Positions 31,977 through 42,049 of a stretch of DNA of 49,842 bases are shown here, piece by piece. Position numbers and translations under genes: made by a program. How positions within the stretch are numbered: the stretch's first letter is position 1; each line of letters starts with the position of its first letter. Source of the DNA: an uncultured Bacteroidales bacterium (GTDB taxonomy: Bacteria > Bacteroidota > Bacteroidia > Bacteroidales > Bacteroidaceae); the NCBI GenBank assembly GCA_937916465.1, contig CALFTK010000057.1, forward strand, positions 1-49,842, read 5' to 3'. A model generated the notes under the pieces. The model did no database searches, was not told the origin of the DNA, and saw only the letters and a list, made by a program, of their open reading frames with translations.

Positions 31977-34916
31977 ATGAAACAAAAAAGTTCTAAAGCG
32001 AACCATTCGCGTTTTCTAGGAATTGTTTGTATGACAGCAGTTGTAGTCTTTGGACTCTCTTCTTGTCGTCCTGATTATGATCTGGATACAACAATGCCTG
32101 CGAACCTGGGTTCCAGCATTTACGAATTCCTTCAGGATGAAGGATACGACACTTATGTCAGGTTGATTGAAGACCTGAATTACAAGGATGTCTTGGCAAA
32201 GACAGGTAGTAAAACTTTGTTCGTAGCTGATGAAGAGGCTGTACAGCGTTTTTATCAGTCAGGTACATTTAAGAAAGCAGATGGAACTCCGGTTTCTTGC
32301 TATGAGGATTTAAGCATTGCACAGAAGAAGATGATTCTCTTTGGTTCAATGTTGAATAACGTTTATCAGGTAGCTATGCTATCGAGTAGTGAAGGTCCTA
32401 CACTTGGTGACTGTATGAGAAGAGTTGCTTCAAACTCAGTGTATGACTCTGTTCCATTTATTACTCCCGATCAGATGCCTACTACAAAACATTGGCAGTA
32501 CTACAAGAATAGCACTAATGGTATAGTTGCTTTGCGCGACTTGACAATCAGACCAATTGTATTCTTTGTAAACAAGTTCCTGACAATGAAGAAAATTACA
32601 GACGATGACTATGATTTCCTCTTCAATCAGGGTGTTTATTCAAGAAACGGTAACAATAAACCTGGTCGTCAGCCTGGTGATGCTACAGTAAACGGTGTAA
32701 GAATCAAGACTCAGAATTTGAGATGTTTCAATGGTTTCGTTCACGAAATGGAAGAGGTAATCTATTCACTTCCAAACATGGCAGAATATCTCTCAATTGC
32801 TCAAGATTCAAAGATATACAGTGCTTTGGTTGAACGTTTCTGTGCTCCTTATTATTCTCAAGAAGCTACTGATAGAGTAAATGCTCTATTCCCTGAATTT
32901 GGTGGTCTTGACTCTGTATTCCAGAAACGTTATTTCTCACAGCGTAGCCAGAATAACGAACCATTAAGAAGAACTCCAAATGGTGCAAACATTGGTACAG
33001 GTGAAATCTTAAAGTTCGATCCGGGATGGAATGGTTACTATTCAGCAACATCATCTCAAACTTCTGCCAACGTTGCTTTGCAACAGAATATGGCAGTTAT
33101 GCTTGTTCCAAGTGATGAGGCTATGAAGGTATGGTGGAACGAAGGTGGTGGTAAACCTCTGAAAGACCGTTATGGTGCTCCTGAATTTGCAGGTGTGATG
33201 CTTGATAATGTAGAAGATATTATTAAGGATATGGCAGGTGTTCCTGACAACGTAATTGTTAAGTTGTTGAACAACAACCAGTTGAATTCATTCGTTGGTT
33301 CAGTTCCAAGTAAGTTTGCAAACGTACTTGACGATGCTAACGATCCAATGGGTATTACAACTGCTCATGTTGATAGCGTAGCTATGTGTTGTAACGGTGC
33401 TGTTTACTTTACAAATAAAGTATTCAGTCCTACAGCATATCGTTCAGTATCATTCCCTGCTCTTGTAACAGAAGCATTGCAGATTATCAACGAAGCTATT
33501 GAACTTTATGAATTCGATGCTTATTTGAATTCAATGGTTGCTACTTATAGCTTCTTTATTCCTACTGTATCAGCATCTGATAATCCTGATTTGAATGGCC
33601 GTCTTATCTACGTTGACCCTGTTTCATTCGGTAATATCACAAAGGACGAAGTAACAGGCAACGAAATTGGTAAGGCAATGGTATTCTTCTACAACAATAC
33701 CACAAAGGCTATTGAAGCAAAGCAGTATAACTATGATATGCAGCTTGACTCAGTATTTGGTACCGGTTCTACAATAACTGATGCAGCCATAATTGAAGAC
33801 CGTCTTTCAGACCTTCTCGATTATCACATTGTTATTGGTGATGTGGAAGATACAAGAAACTTTGAATATTTCCAGACCAAAGGTCGTGGTACTATAAAGG
33901 TAGGTCGTGATGCTGCCGATAGCGTACGTTATGTATATGGTGGTTATCAGATTGAAACCGACGAACCTTGTAAGGTTTTAACTCGTTATGATATGACTAC
34001 TGCAAATGGTAACGGTAAAACTTACATTATTGATAAGCCTTTGCAGACTTCAAGAAAGAGTGTCTATAATATTCTTTCAGATAGCATTAACTATCCTGAA
34101 TTTGCAGAATTCCATAAGTTGGTACAGGCTGCTAACTTGTATGCTTCAAATATGAACGAACATGCAATTGGTAGTATCCGTAACATCAATACATTCAATA
34201 CATATCACTACACAGTATATGTACCAACCAATGATGCTATTAAGAAACTGATAGCTGATAATAAGATCTGGACAGAAGAAAGAATTCAGGCAGAACAGGA
34301 TAGACTTGAAGCATTGGAAGATGCTATGTTAGATTCAGAAGCTGCTCGTGATAATTCAGCAGCTGCAGAAGCTAAGTATCAGGCTGACTCTACTAAATAC
34401 TATCAGGAACTTATAGATTTGGCAAGAGAAGAGCGTGGTGCTACTGCAGAAGATCCGGGTATAGCTTCAGACTCTATCTACACTATTGCAGCACGTGTTG
34501 CATTCCTGGGTGAACAGATAGAGGCATTCGTTAAGTATCACATTCAGGATAATGCTGTATATTATGGCGCTGAGTTCAAGATTGATACTGTTCACGTTGG
34601 TTTTGAAGCAAGCTACGAAACTGCATATATGAATAAGAAGAATCAGTTTGAGAAGCTTAAAGTTAGATCTAATAGCAATGGTATATTTGTAGGTGATACT
34701 CAGACAACATCTACCAGTGACTATCAGAATAAATATAATAAGGTTTCTATAAACCAATATAGTGAATCAACAGGTGCTCCTTTGTTCAATATTATGTGTC
34801 GTGAATACGAATATAATGCACTTGACTTGAGTAGTGCCAACCAGATAGAGACATCTTCATTTGTTGTAATACATCAAATAGATGATGCGCTTTGCAATGG
34901 AGTAATCAAGTTTTAA
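31977..34916 (+). CDS. Large fasciclin (FAS1)-domain lipoprotein
   Basis: 979 residues with lipobox GLSSC (C30). The first FAS1-like domain starts near residue 46 (SIYEFLQDEGYDTYVRLIED, TLFVADEEAVQRFYQSG) and further FAS1-like units follow. The clearest is late, about 730-890 (NTYHYTVYVPTNDAIKKLI), interrupted by a charged helical insertion at about 775-835 (IQAEQDRLEALEDAMLDSEA). It ends FVVIHQIDDALCNGVIKF. FAS1 domains mediate adhesion or ligand binding; no enzymatic residues are seen. It lies 18 bp before SusC, so it is part of the same operon. Probably at the outer membrane surface. Binding target unknown. Confidence 0.8.
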   Translation: MKQKSSKANHSRFLGIVCMTAVVVFGLSSCRPDYDLDTTMPANLGSSIYEFLQDEGYDTYVRLIEDLNYKDVLAKTGSKTLFVADEEAVQRFYQSGTFKKADGTPVSCYEDLSIAQKKMILFGSMLNNVYQVAMLSSSEGPTLGDCMRRVASNSVYDSVPFITPDQMPTTKHWQYYKNSTNGIVALRDLTIRPIVFFVNKFLTMKKITDDDYDFLFNQGVYSRNGNNKPGRQPGDATVNGVRIKTQNLRCFNGFVHEMEEVIYSLPNMAEYLSIAQDSKIYSALVERFCAPYYSQEATDRVNALFPEFGGLDSVFQKRYFSQRSQNNEPLRRTPNGANIGTGEILKFDPGWNGYYSATSSQTSANVALQQNMAVMLVPSDEAMKVWWNEGGGKPLKDRYGAPEFAGVMLDNVEDIIKDMAGVPDNVIVKLLNNNQLNSFVGSVPSKFANVLDDANDPMGITTAHVDSVAMCCNGAVYFTNKVFSPTAYRSVSFPALVTEALQIINEAIELYEFDAYLNSMVATYSFFIPTVSASDNPDLNGRLIYVDPVSFGNITKDEVTGNEIGKAMVFFYNNTTKAIEAKQYNYDMQLDSVFGTGSTITDAAIIEDRLSDLLDYHIVIGDVEDTRNFEYFQTKGRGTIKVGRDAADSVRYVYGGYQIETDEPCKVLTRYDMTTANGNGKTYIIDKPLQTSRKSVYNILSDSINYPEFAEFHKLVQAANLYASNMNEHAIGSIRNINTFNTYHYTVYVPTNDAIKKLIADNKIWTEERIQAEQDRLEALEDAMLDSEAARDNSAAAEAKYQADSTKYYQELIDLAREERGATAEDPGIASDSIYTIAARVAFLGEQIEAFVKYHIQDNAVYYGAEFKIDTVHVGFEASYETAYMNKKNQFEKLKVRSNSNGIFVGDTQTTSTSDYQNKYNKVSINQYSESTGAPLFNIMCREYEYNALDLSSANQIETSSFVVIHQIDDALCNGVIKF

Positions 34917-34934
34917 TCAGCAAACCGAAAGACA

Positions 34935-37900
34935 ATGAAAAAGATATTAAATAAAATACTTAGAGGAGCTTCGGTTTTAGCTCTGGCTTCTCTGCCAACT
35001 TTGGTCTTTGCACAGAAAGCCGGCGATGTCATCAGTGGTATCGTTGAAGATAGCGAAGGTCCTGTAATGATGGCGAACGTAGTTGAAATGGATGAGACCG
35101 GTCGTATTGTGGCTCACGCTGTAACAGACATTAACGGTGAATTCTCATTCCGTCTTCAGAATCCAAAGAATAAACTTACTATTACATACGTAGGTTACGA
35201 AACTGTTGAACTTCCATTCAACAAAACTTATTTTGAAATCAAAATGAGTGATATAACTGAAATTCAGGAAGTTGTTATTAAGGCAGAGCGTGTAGCCGGT
35301 GGTTCAGGTTTGGCTATTCCGGAACGCGAAATTTCTGGTGCTCAGCAGACTATCGATATGGAGGAATTCGAAGGTATGGGTATTACCTCCATTGACGAGG
35401 CCCTTCAAGGTCGTATCACAGGTATGGATATTGTGTTCAATTCCGGTGACCTTGGTGCACGTTCAACCATGCACTTGCGTGGTGTTGCCACAATGACCGG
35501 TGACGCTAACCCACTTATTGTTGTTGACGGTAACATTTGGCAGATTGATGCCAACAAGGTTAATAACTTTGACTTTACCAACAACACAAACGATATGGAT
35601 AAGATGTCAGAGCTTTTGAATGTTAACCCGGAAGATATTGCCAGCATTACAGTATTGAAGGATGCTGCTGCAACAGCTATCTGGGGTATGCAGGGTACCA
35701 ATGGTGTACTTGAAATTAAAACAAAACGTGGTAGTCGCGGTAAAACTCGTTTGTCATATACATATCGTATGAATGCTACATGGCAACCTAACGGTTATCG
35801 TCTTATGACCGGTGACGAATATACTATGTTCTTGAAAGAGGCATTCTTTAACCCTAGATTGAGTGATGATGCTTCAAATATTATAGAATTGAATTACGAC
35901 CCATCATTCTCTGAATACGAAATGTATAACAACAATACCGATTGGGTATCTGCAGTTAAACAGATAGGTATTCAGCAGGCTCATTCTGTAGCAGTATCAG
36001 GTGGTGGTGAAAAGGCAAACTTCCGTATTTCTGCAGGTTATGACACTCAGGAAGGTTCTATTATAGGTCAGCACTTAGATCGTTTGACAGCACGTGTAAA
36101 CTTTGACTACTTTATTTCAGATCGTATCAAGGTTTCTACAAACTATGCTATGACCTATTCAAAGAATAAGACTAACAGAACTGCTTTAAGTCAGGCTATG
36201 GAGATGTTGCCTAACCTATCTATCTACTATCAGGATAGAAACGGCAAAGATCTGGATATGTACTATTCAATGTTATCATCAGCCAGTCAGGAATTGCAAT
36301 ATGATCGAAAGAATAATCAACCATATCCTCCAAAGAACCCTGTTGCTGTAGCTGAATATCAGAAGAGTTATAATACATCTTTGAGTGTACAGCCTGAATT
36401 CGTAATGACTTATAACATTATGGGTTTAGAGGAAGGTCAGCACAGATTGACATACGATGGTCGCGTTACCTTCCAGGTTCAGAACTCAAATAAGGAAGAT
36501 TATATGCCGGCTTCTCTTGTAGCGGGTGGTTGGGATGATGGTGATGCAAACAGTATCTCAACAAGTTCAGACAAGAGTTCAAATGTAACAACCACTCATA
36601 CATTGACATTTGTTCCTGCTCTTGAAAATCGTAACCACTCAATAATGGCTATGATTAGAGGACAGGTAGGTTCAAATAACAGTAAAGGTCAGAACCAGGC
36701 TATCTATGGTGTTCCTTCAGGTTCATTCCAGTCAACAGCATTGGATGGTATTATTACCGGTTTTGGAACCAGCGCAGGTCGTGGTAGAAGTGCCAATGGT
36801 ACTTTCTCTGCTCACTATGCTTTCAAGGGAAAGTATATTATGGACTTGACAGTTCGTGCCGATGGTACTACATCTTTGGGTGATAAACGTCGTTGGGGTG
36901 TGTTCCCGGCATTGTCAATGCGTTGGAACATTATTGACGAAGAGTTCATGAGACCACTAACATGGGTATCTATGTTGTCAATTCGTCCATCATGGGGTAT
37001 AACAGGTAACCCTCCGGGCGGTTCAGACCTCTATTTCTCAAAGTATGGCGGAGCTGGTTCATATCTTGGTACATCTGCAATGAAACCTAATAACATTCGT
37101 TTGAGTAAACTTCAGTGGGAAGAGACACAGTCTTGGAACTTAGGTTTCGATATAGGTATTATGGCCGATAAACTGACTGCAAACATCGATTTGTATTCTC
37201 GTACATCAACTAAGATGTTGCAGGGTCAGTATAAAATTCCTTCATCATCAGGTTTCGGAAACTTGTCATACATCAATGACGGTTCTATGAAAAACCAGGG
37301 ATGGGAGTTGACATTGAATACAAACCGTCTCATTCAGTTTGGTGATTTTAACGTAAGAACAAACCTTTCATTTGCTGATAACTCTAACCAGCTTCTGTCA
37401 TTGAATGCAACAATTTTGGATCTTAGAAATCCTGAATTCGATTATCAGAATGGTAACTATATGACATATATTCAGTTGAAGAACGCATTCGGTTCTATCT
37501 ATGGATTTAAATTTAAGGGTGTTTATCAGTATTCAGACTATTCAGAAGTGGAAGTTCCGGGCGTAAGCGGTCCTGATGCTCCTGTAGTTAAAGATGCTAA
37601 CGGTGATGTTATTCTTAACCAGAAGGGTAAAACTAAACCAATGATGTTTGCATACGGTGAAACCGGTGAATATGAATTTGTAGGTGGTGATACCAAGTAT
37701 GAAGATATCAACTATGACGGTAATATTAATGAATTGGATATTGTTTACTTAGGTAGTTCACTTCCTAAGATGAATGGTGGTTTTGGTATCAATATCAGTT
37801 ACAAGAGATTCTCATGGAACAACCAGTTCAGTTTCCGTTGGGGTAACAAGATTGTTAACAAGTCACGTATGAATGCAGAAAGCATGTATGGTGTTAAAAA

Positions 37901-38252
37901 CTCATCAGCAGCTGTAAACTGGAGATGGCGTGTAGAAGGTGACAAGACTGAAATGCCTCGTGCTTTGTACAACTACGGTTACAACTTCTTGGCAAGCGAT
38001 AAATATGTAGAAAATGGTTCATTCCTACGTTGGGGTCACTCAACATTCACATATAGCCTTGACCAGAAGGTTGTTAAGAAGATTGGTTTGTCAAGTGTAA
38101 GTTTCAACCTTAACTTGAATAACATTTTAGTATTTACAAAATATACAGGTATGGACCCTGAAATTGGTACAGGTGGTATGGGTATAGCTACTGACGGTGC
38201 TCAGACTCCAAGATCAAGACAGGTTACAGCCAGCGTTAACGTATCATTCTAA
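34935..38252 (+). CDS. SusC-like TonB-dependent glycan transporter (first pair)
   Basis: 1105 residues. Signal peptide to about 26 (LASLPTLVFAQ). Carboxypeptidase-regulatory-like domain, about 30-108 (ISGIVEDSEGPVMMANVVEM, TITYVGYETVELPF). Plug domain with EALQGRITGMDIV, HLRGVATMTGDANPLIVVDG and SITVLKDAAATAIWGMQGTN, the SusC/RagA hallmark. A long beta-barrel ends in TASVNVSF. It is the outer-membrane channel that takes up oligosaccharides captured by its SusD partner, driven by TonB. 18 bp after the FAS1 lipoprotein, 19 bp before SusD. Confidence 0.96.
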   Translation: MKKILNKILRGASVLALASLPTLVFAQKAGDVISGIVEDSEGPVMMANVVEMDETGRIVAHAVTDINGEFSFRLQNPKNKLTITYVGYETVELPFNKTYFEIKMSDITEIQEVVIKAERVAGGSGLAIPEREISGAQQTIDMEEFEGMGITSIDEALQGRITGMDIVFNSGDLGARSTMHLRGVATMTGDANPLIVVDGNIWQIDANKVNNFDFTNNTNDMDKMSELLNVNPEDIASITVLKDAAATAIWGMQGTNGVLEIKTKRGSRGKTRLSYTYRMNATWQPNGYRLMTGDEYTMFLKEAFFNPRLSDDASNIIELNYDPSFSEYEMYNNNTDWVSAVKQIGIQQAHSVAVSGGGEKANFRISAGYDTQEGSIIGQHLDRLTARVNFDYFISDRIKVSTNYAMTYSKNKTNRTALSQAMEMLPNLSIYYQDRNGKDLDMYYSMLSSASQELQYDRKNNQPYPPKNPVAVAEYQKSYNTSLSVQPEFVMTYNIMGLEEGQHRLTYDGRVTFQVQNSNKEDYMPASLVAGGWDDGDANSISTSSDKSSNVTTTHTLTFVPALENRNHSIMAMIRGQVGSNNSKGQNQAIYGVPSGSFQSTALDGIITGFGTSAGRGRSANGTFSAHYAFKGKYIMDLTVRADGTTSLGDKRRWGVFPALSMRWNIIDEEFMRPLTWVSMLSIRPSWGITGNPPGGSDLYFSKYGGAGSYLGTSAMKPNNIRLSKLQWEETQSWNLGFDIGIMADKLTANIDLYSRTSTKMLQGQYKIPSSSGFGNLSYINDGSMKNQGWELTLNTNRLIQFGDFNVRTNLSFADNSNQLLSLNATILDLRNPEFDYQNGNYMTYIQLKNAFGSIYGFKFKGVYQYSDYSEVEVPGVSGPDAPVVKDANGDVILNQKGKTKPMMFAYGETGEYEFVGGDTKYEDINYDGNINELDIVYLGSSLPKMNGGFGINISYKRFSWNNQFSFRWGNKIVNKSRMNAESMYGVKNSSAAVNWRWRVEGDKTEMPRALYNYGYNFLASDKYVENGSFLRWGHSTFTYSLDQKVVKKIGLSSVSFNLNLNNILVFTKYTGMDPEIGTGGMGIATDGAQTPRSRQVTASVNVSF

Positions 38253-38271
38253 CCGTTAAATGAGAATTAGT

Positions 38272-39978
38272 ATGAAAAAGATTAAATCATTATTATATAT
38301 AGCCTTGACAGGTTTGGTAATGACATTTACCTCTTGTAAGGACTGGTTGACCCTGATGCCTCTTAACGAAGTGGTATTGGAAAACTTCTGGACAGAAAAG
38401 GCCGACGTAGAGAGTGTATTGTTAGGCGCATATTCTGCTCTCAATCAGGATGCTGTCCAAAAGATGTTGATGTTTGGTGAAATGCGTTCAGATAATATTG
38501 TTGCCAATACAACAGCCGATAACAATATTATACAGATTACTAAAGACAACATTCTGGAAACAAACCCAAATGTAAACTGGAGCGTATTCTACAGCTGTAT
38601 CAATATAGCAAATAACGTAATGCATTTTGCACCTCAGGTAGCTGAAAAAGACCCTAACTACACTGATGCAGAATTAAAATCTCATATTGCAGAAGCAACT
38701 GCTTTACGTGCACTCTGTTATTGGTATCTGATTCGTGCGTATAAAGATGTACCTTACGTAACCAGACCATCTATTGATGATACAGAAGAATTTTTTGTTC
38801 CGGCTGAAAAATTTGATGTAATACTTGAAAGCCTTATTGCCGATTTGGAAGAGGTTAAGAATTTTGCTGTTAACAAGTTCGTCAACGAAGAGGCAAATAC
38901 TGCACGTTTTACTCGTGTAGGTATAGAGGCTCTTTTGTCAGATCTCTATCTTTGGAAAGGTGATTGGGATAACTGTATTGCAGCTGTAGATAGAATTCTT
39001 GAAAGAAAGATGTTCGAATACGACGAATTGATGGAGGATGATCCCAATGCTTGTACTGTAGAAATCTTTAGAAATAAGTATCCACTTATTACTAATGTAT
39101 GGCAGAATGAATTTGGTAACGCATATAACGAAATCTTTGGTGTAGGTAATTCATTCGAAACATTATTCGAATTGGCGTTCAGTCCTGGCTCAGGACAGCA
39201 ATTTAACGTTGTTTCAAGTAACTTTGTGAATGATGAGGGAACTACAGGTAACTTAAAACCTGAGCCAAGAGTTGCTTCAAACTTCACACAGGGAACAAAT
39301 ACTATTTTTGAATCAGAATATGATGGACGTTTCTATGAATCAATAACAGAAAGTTCTTCAGCTGATTATTCTATTACAAAATATGTTTACTCAAATATCT
39401 CCTATAAGTTGCAGACCGGTCAGGTGCAGGATCTTTCACGTACACAGCGTAGTCAAAATTCTGATATAACTTGGGTAATTTATCGTTTAACCGACGTTTT
39501 GTTGATGCAGGCTGAAGCTATGACAATGAAGGCTATGGAAATGGGTAGCGAGATAACCGGCGATACTTTGGCTGCTCGTAACAGTTTGCTTGAAAATGCC
39601 TTTGCTATAGTTCAGACAGTTAACTCTCGTGCAAAGGGATACAATATCTTCCCTCCAACCGATACTATACCTGCTGGATCATATAGAACCAATGCAAAAC
39701 AGATGGAAGAACTTGTGCTTAAAGAGCGCCGCAGAGAGTTGCTTTTTGAGGGAAAACGTTGGTTCGACTTGGTTCGTATGGCTCGTCGTGATGGCAATAC
39801 AGAACGTCTGACTCAGTTAGTCCTTTTGAAATATACTGAGAATGTAAGTGCAGTACGTATTAAATTGGCAGATATGAATGCTATCTATTGGCCAATATTA
39901 AAGGACGAATTAAAGATAAATACATTACTAAAACAGAATCCTGCATACGAAGAGGATGAGTTTATTGAAAAGAATTAG
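38272..39978 (+). CDS. SusD/RagB-like glycan-binding lipoprotein (first pair)
   Basis: 568 residues from the ATG at 38272 (an ATG at 38260 adds four residues). Lipobox TFTSC (C22) followed by KDW, an acidic +2 residue favouring surface export. The N-terminal SusD domain has LNEVVLENFWTEKADVESVL and the TPR-like helices (EATALRALCYWYLIRAYKDV). The RagB C-terminus carries LKERRRELLFEGKRWFDLVR, diagnostic of the family. It forms the lid of the SusC channel. Confidence 0.96.
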   Translation: MKKIKSLLYIALTGLVMTFTSCKDWLTLMPLNEVVLENFWTEKADVESVLLGAYSALNQDAVQKMLMFGEMRSDNIVANTTADNNIIQITKDNILETNPNVNWSVFYSCINIANNVMHFAPQVAEKDPNYTDAELKSHIAEATALRALCYWYLIRAYKDVPYVTRPSIDDTEEFFVPAEKFDVILESLIADLEEVKNFAVNKFVNEEANTARFTRVGIEALLSDLYLWKGDWDNCIAAVDRILERKMFEYDELMEDDPNACTVEIFRNKYPLITNVWQNEFGNAYNEIFGVGNSFETLFELAFSPGSGQQFNVVSSNFVNDEGTTGNLKPEPRVASNFTQGTNTIFESEYDGRFYESITESSSADYSITKYVYSNISYKLQTGQVQDLSRTQRSQNSDITWVIYRLTDVLLMQAEAMTMKAMEMGSEITGDTLAARNSLLENAFAIVQTVNSRAKGYNIFPPTDTIPAGSYRTNAKQMEELVLKERRRELLFEGKRWFDLVRMARRDGNTERLTQLVLLKYTENVSAVRIKLADMNAIYWPILKDELKINTLLKQNPAYEEDEFIEKN

Positions 39979-40018
39979 TATTTTAATATAGCTTGGAAAC
40001 TTAAATATTTGGAGATAA

Positions 40019-42028
40019 ATGAAAATTTTCAAACAGATATATAGATATGGTTTGATGGCGGTAATTACCCTGATGTGCCTTGGTTCGTTAACATCTTGTG
40101 TTGACGAACAGATGCCGGGTAATCGTTACACCTTTACCGGTGAAACCATAGCTGACTTTTTGGAACAAAATTCTGAAGAGTTCAGTAGCTTTATCACTAT
40201 CCTTAAGCGTGCAAACACTTGGGGAGAGCTTGATACATACGGACATTATACCTGTTTTGCTCCTACTAACGACGCTATAGACGCTTATTTGAAACAGCGT
40301 GAAATGGTTTCGTTGGAAGATTTAACCAAAGAAGATTGTGATACGCTGTCATGGACTCATCTTATTAACAGTACTTTCTTTATGTCTGATATGATAGAAG
40401 GAAGTTTGCCATCAGTAAACTTGTTGGATCGTTTCTTGACATTGTCATACGATTCTGTATTGTTGGAAGATGGTCGTTACAGATTGAGACATTGTATTAA
40501 CAAAACATCACACATTATTCAGTTAGATGATACTGTTGAGAATGGTGTGGTACAAGTTGTTGACAGTGTTATTAAAGTTGCAGGTGATTACGTATTTGAT
40601 GTACTTAAAGAAAACAATGATACAAAGTTGTTCTTTGAAGCATTGAATATGGTTGGACTGGAAGACTCACTGAAAAAGTGGCGTGATGAAACTTATTCAG
40701 TTAGTTACGATTCGGTTTATGAGGGTATAATAGGAACTGGTGGTGGCGCAGAATACAAAGTTTACTACTGGGGTGAAAAGAAGACCAACTTTACCATTTT
40801 AGTGGAACCGGATTCTGTCTATGCAAAACATGGTATAAATAATATAGATGATTTGATAGCATACGCAAACGAAGTATATAGCGATGCTTATTATCCGGAA
40901 CATGCCGGTAAATATGATCCTAATGATTATAGAGACCGTCGTCACCCGTTGAATAAGTTCGTATCGTATCATATATTGCCGTTCTGTGTGCCTTCAGAAT
41001 CAAACTTTAACTGTCGTAAGGATATAATAGATAACAGATGTATTGTTGCTCTTATAGATCCCGAAGACTATTTTGAAACACTTATGCCACACTCTATTAT
41101 GCGAGTTTCTACCGTAATGAGTGGTGCAGACAAAGGTGTATATATTAACCGTCGAGGTATAGGTTCATTGACATCTTCTTCAACAGAGTTTGAAGGTAGA
41201 GCCGATCATCGTGGTGTAAAAATCTATACAGCTACTGAAATGGCTAATGTCAATTCAGAGGCATGTAACGGTTATATTCACTACGTTGATGACATTTTGG
41301 AGTACAGTGATTTTGTACGCAATGATATTCTTAACCGTAGAATGAGAATAGACTGTTCTACATTGTCACCTGACTTTATGACTTCAGGTGCGCGTCAGCG
41401 TAAAGGTAACTCTACATCAGAAGGAATTGGTTTCTTACAACCAACAAACTTCTATTCATACAACAAGGATTACACCATGTGGGTACGTAGTTCAAATACT
41501 GCCAACTGGAGTTATCAGGGTGATGGTGTAGATTTACAAGGTAACTATGACATATTGCTTAAATTGCCACCAATACCTTTCTCAGGTACATGGGAATTGC
41601 GTTTGTCATATCGTGGTTACGAAGGTTGTGGTGTGGTACAGAATTATGTAGGTGATTCTCCTGAAACTTTGGTACCTTGTGGTATTCCAACCGATTTGCG
41701 CCTTGCTGCAAATGAAAATCCAAATATTGGATGGTTGCACGATACCGAAGATTTGGGTGATGACGAAGAACTTATCAAAGCAAACGATAAGTCTATGAAG
41801 AATCGTGGTTATATGAAGGGCCCTGATTCTCATACAAATGGTGAAACTCCTATGAGACATGTATCCATTCAGGCAAGAAGAATTATTGTTGCGCAGTATT
41901 TTGATGCAGCCAAAGATTATTATCTTCGTATGAAATTGGTTCTTGACAATCCAAAGGCAGAGATGAACTTTGACTATATGGAGTGGTGTCCAAAGAGCAT
42001 TTATGACAATAACGAAGATAGACATTAG
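40019..42028 (+). CDS. FAS1-domain lipoprotein with C-terminal beta domain
   Basis: 669 residues, lipobox GSLTSC (C27) followed by VDEQ. A canonical FAS1 beginning sits at about 43-95 (TIADFLEQNSEEFSSFITIL, YTCFAPTNDAIDAYL). The FAS1-type endings read ACNGYIHYVDDILEY (about residue 420). The C-terminal 200 residues look like a beta-sandwich (YNKDYTMWVRSSNTANWSYQ, SGTWELRLSYRGYEGCGVVQ), possibly carbohydrate-binding. It follows SusD by 40 bp. Role in ligand capture or adhesion is inference. Confidence 0.82.
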   Translation: MKIFKQIYRYGLMAVITLMCLGSLTSCVDEQMPGNRYTFTGETIADFLEQNSEEFSSFITILKRANTWGELDTYGHYTCFAPTNDAIDAYLKQREMVSLEDLTKEDCDTLSWTHLINSTFFMSDMIEGSLPSVNLLDRFLTLSYDSVLLEDGRYRLRHCINKTSHIIQLDDTVENGVVQVVDSVIKVAGDYVFDVLKENNDTKLFFEALNMVGLEDSLKKWRDETYSVSYDSVYEGIIGTGGGAEYKVYYWGEKKTNFTILVEPDSVYAKHGINNIDDLIAYANEVYSDAYYPEHAGKYDPNDYRDRRHPLNKFVSYHILPFCVPSESNFNCRKDIIDNRCIVALIDPEDYFETLMPHSIMRVSTVMSGADKGVYINRRGIGSLTSSSTEFEGRADHRGVKIYTATEMANVNSEACNGYIHYVDDILEYSDFVRNDILNRRMRIDCSTLSPDFMTSGARQRKGNSTSEGIGFLQPTNFYSYNKDYTMWVRSSNTANWSYQGDGVDLQGNYDILLKLPPIPFSGTWELRLSYRGYEGCGVVQNYVGDSPETLVPCGIPTDLRLAANENPNIGWLHDTEDLGDDEELIKANDKSMKNRGYMKGPDSHTNGETPMRHVSIQARRIIVAQYFDAAKDYYLRMKLVLDNPKAEMNFDYMEWCPKSIYDNNEDRH

Positions 42029-42049
42029 GATTATAAAAAAAATAACAAT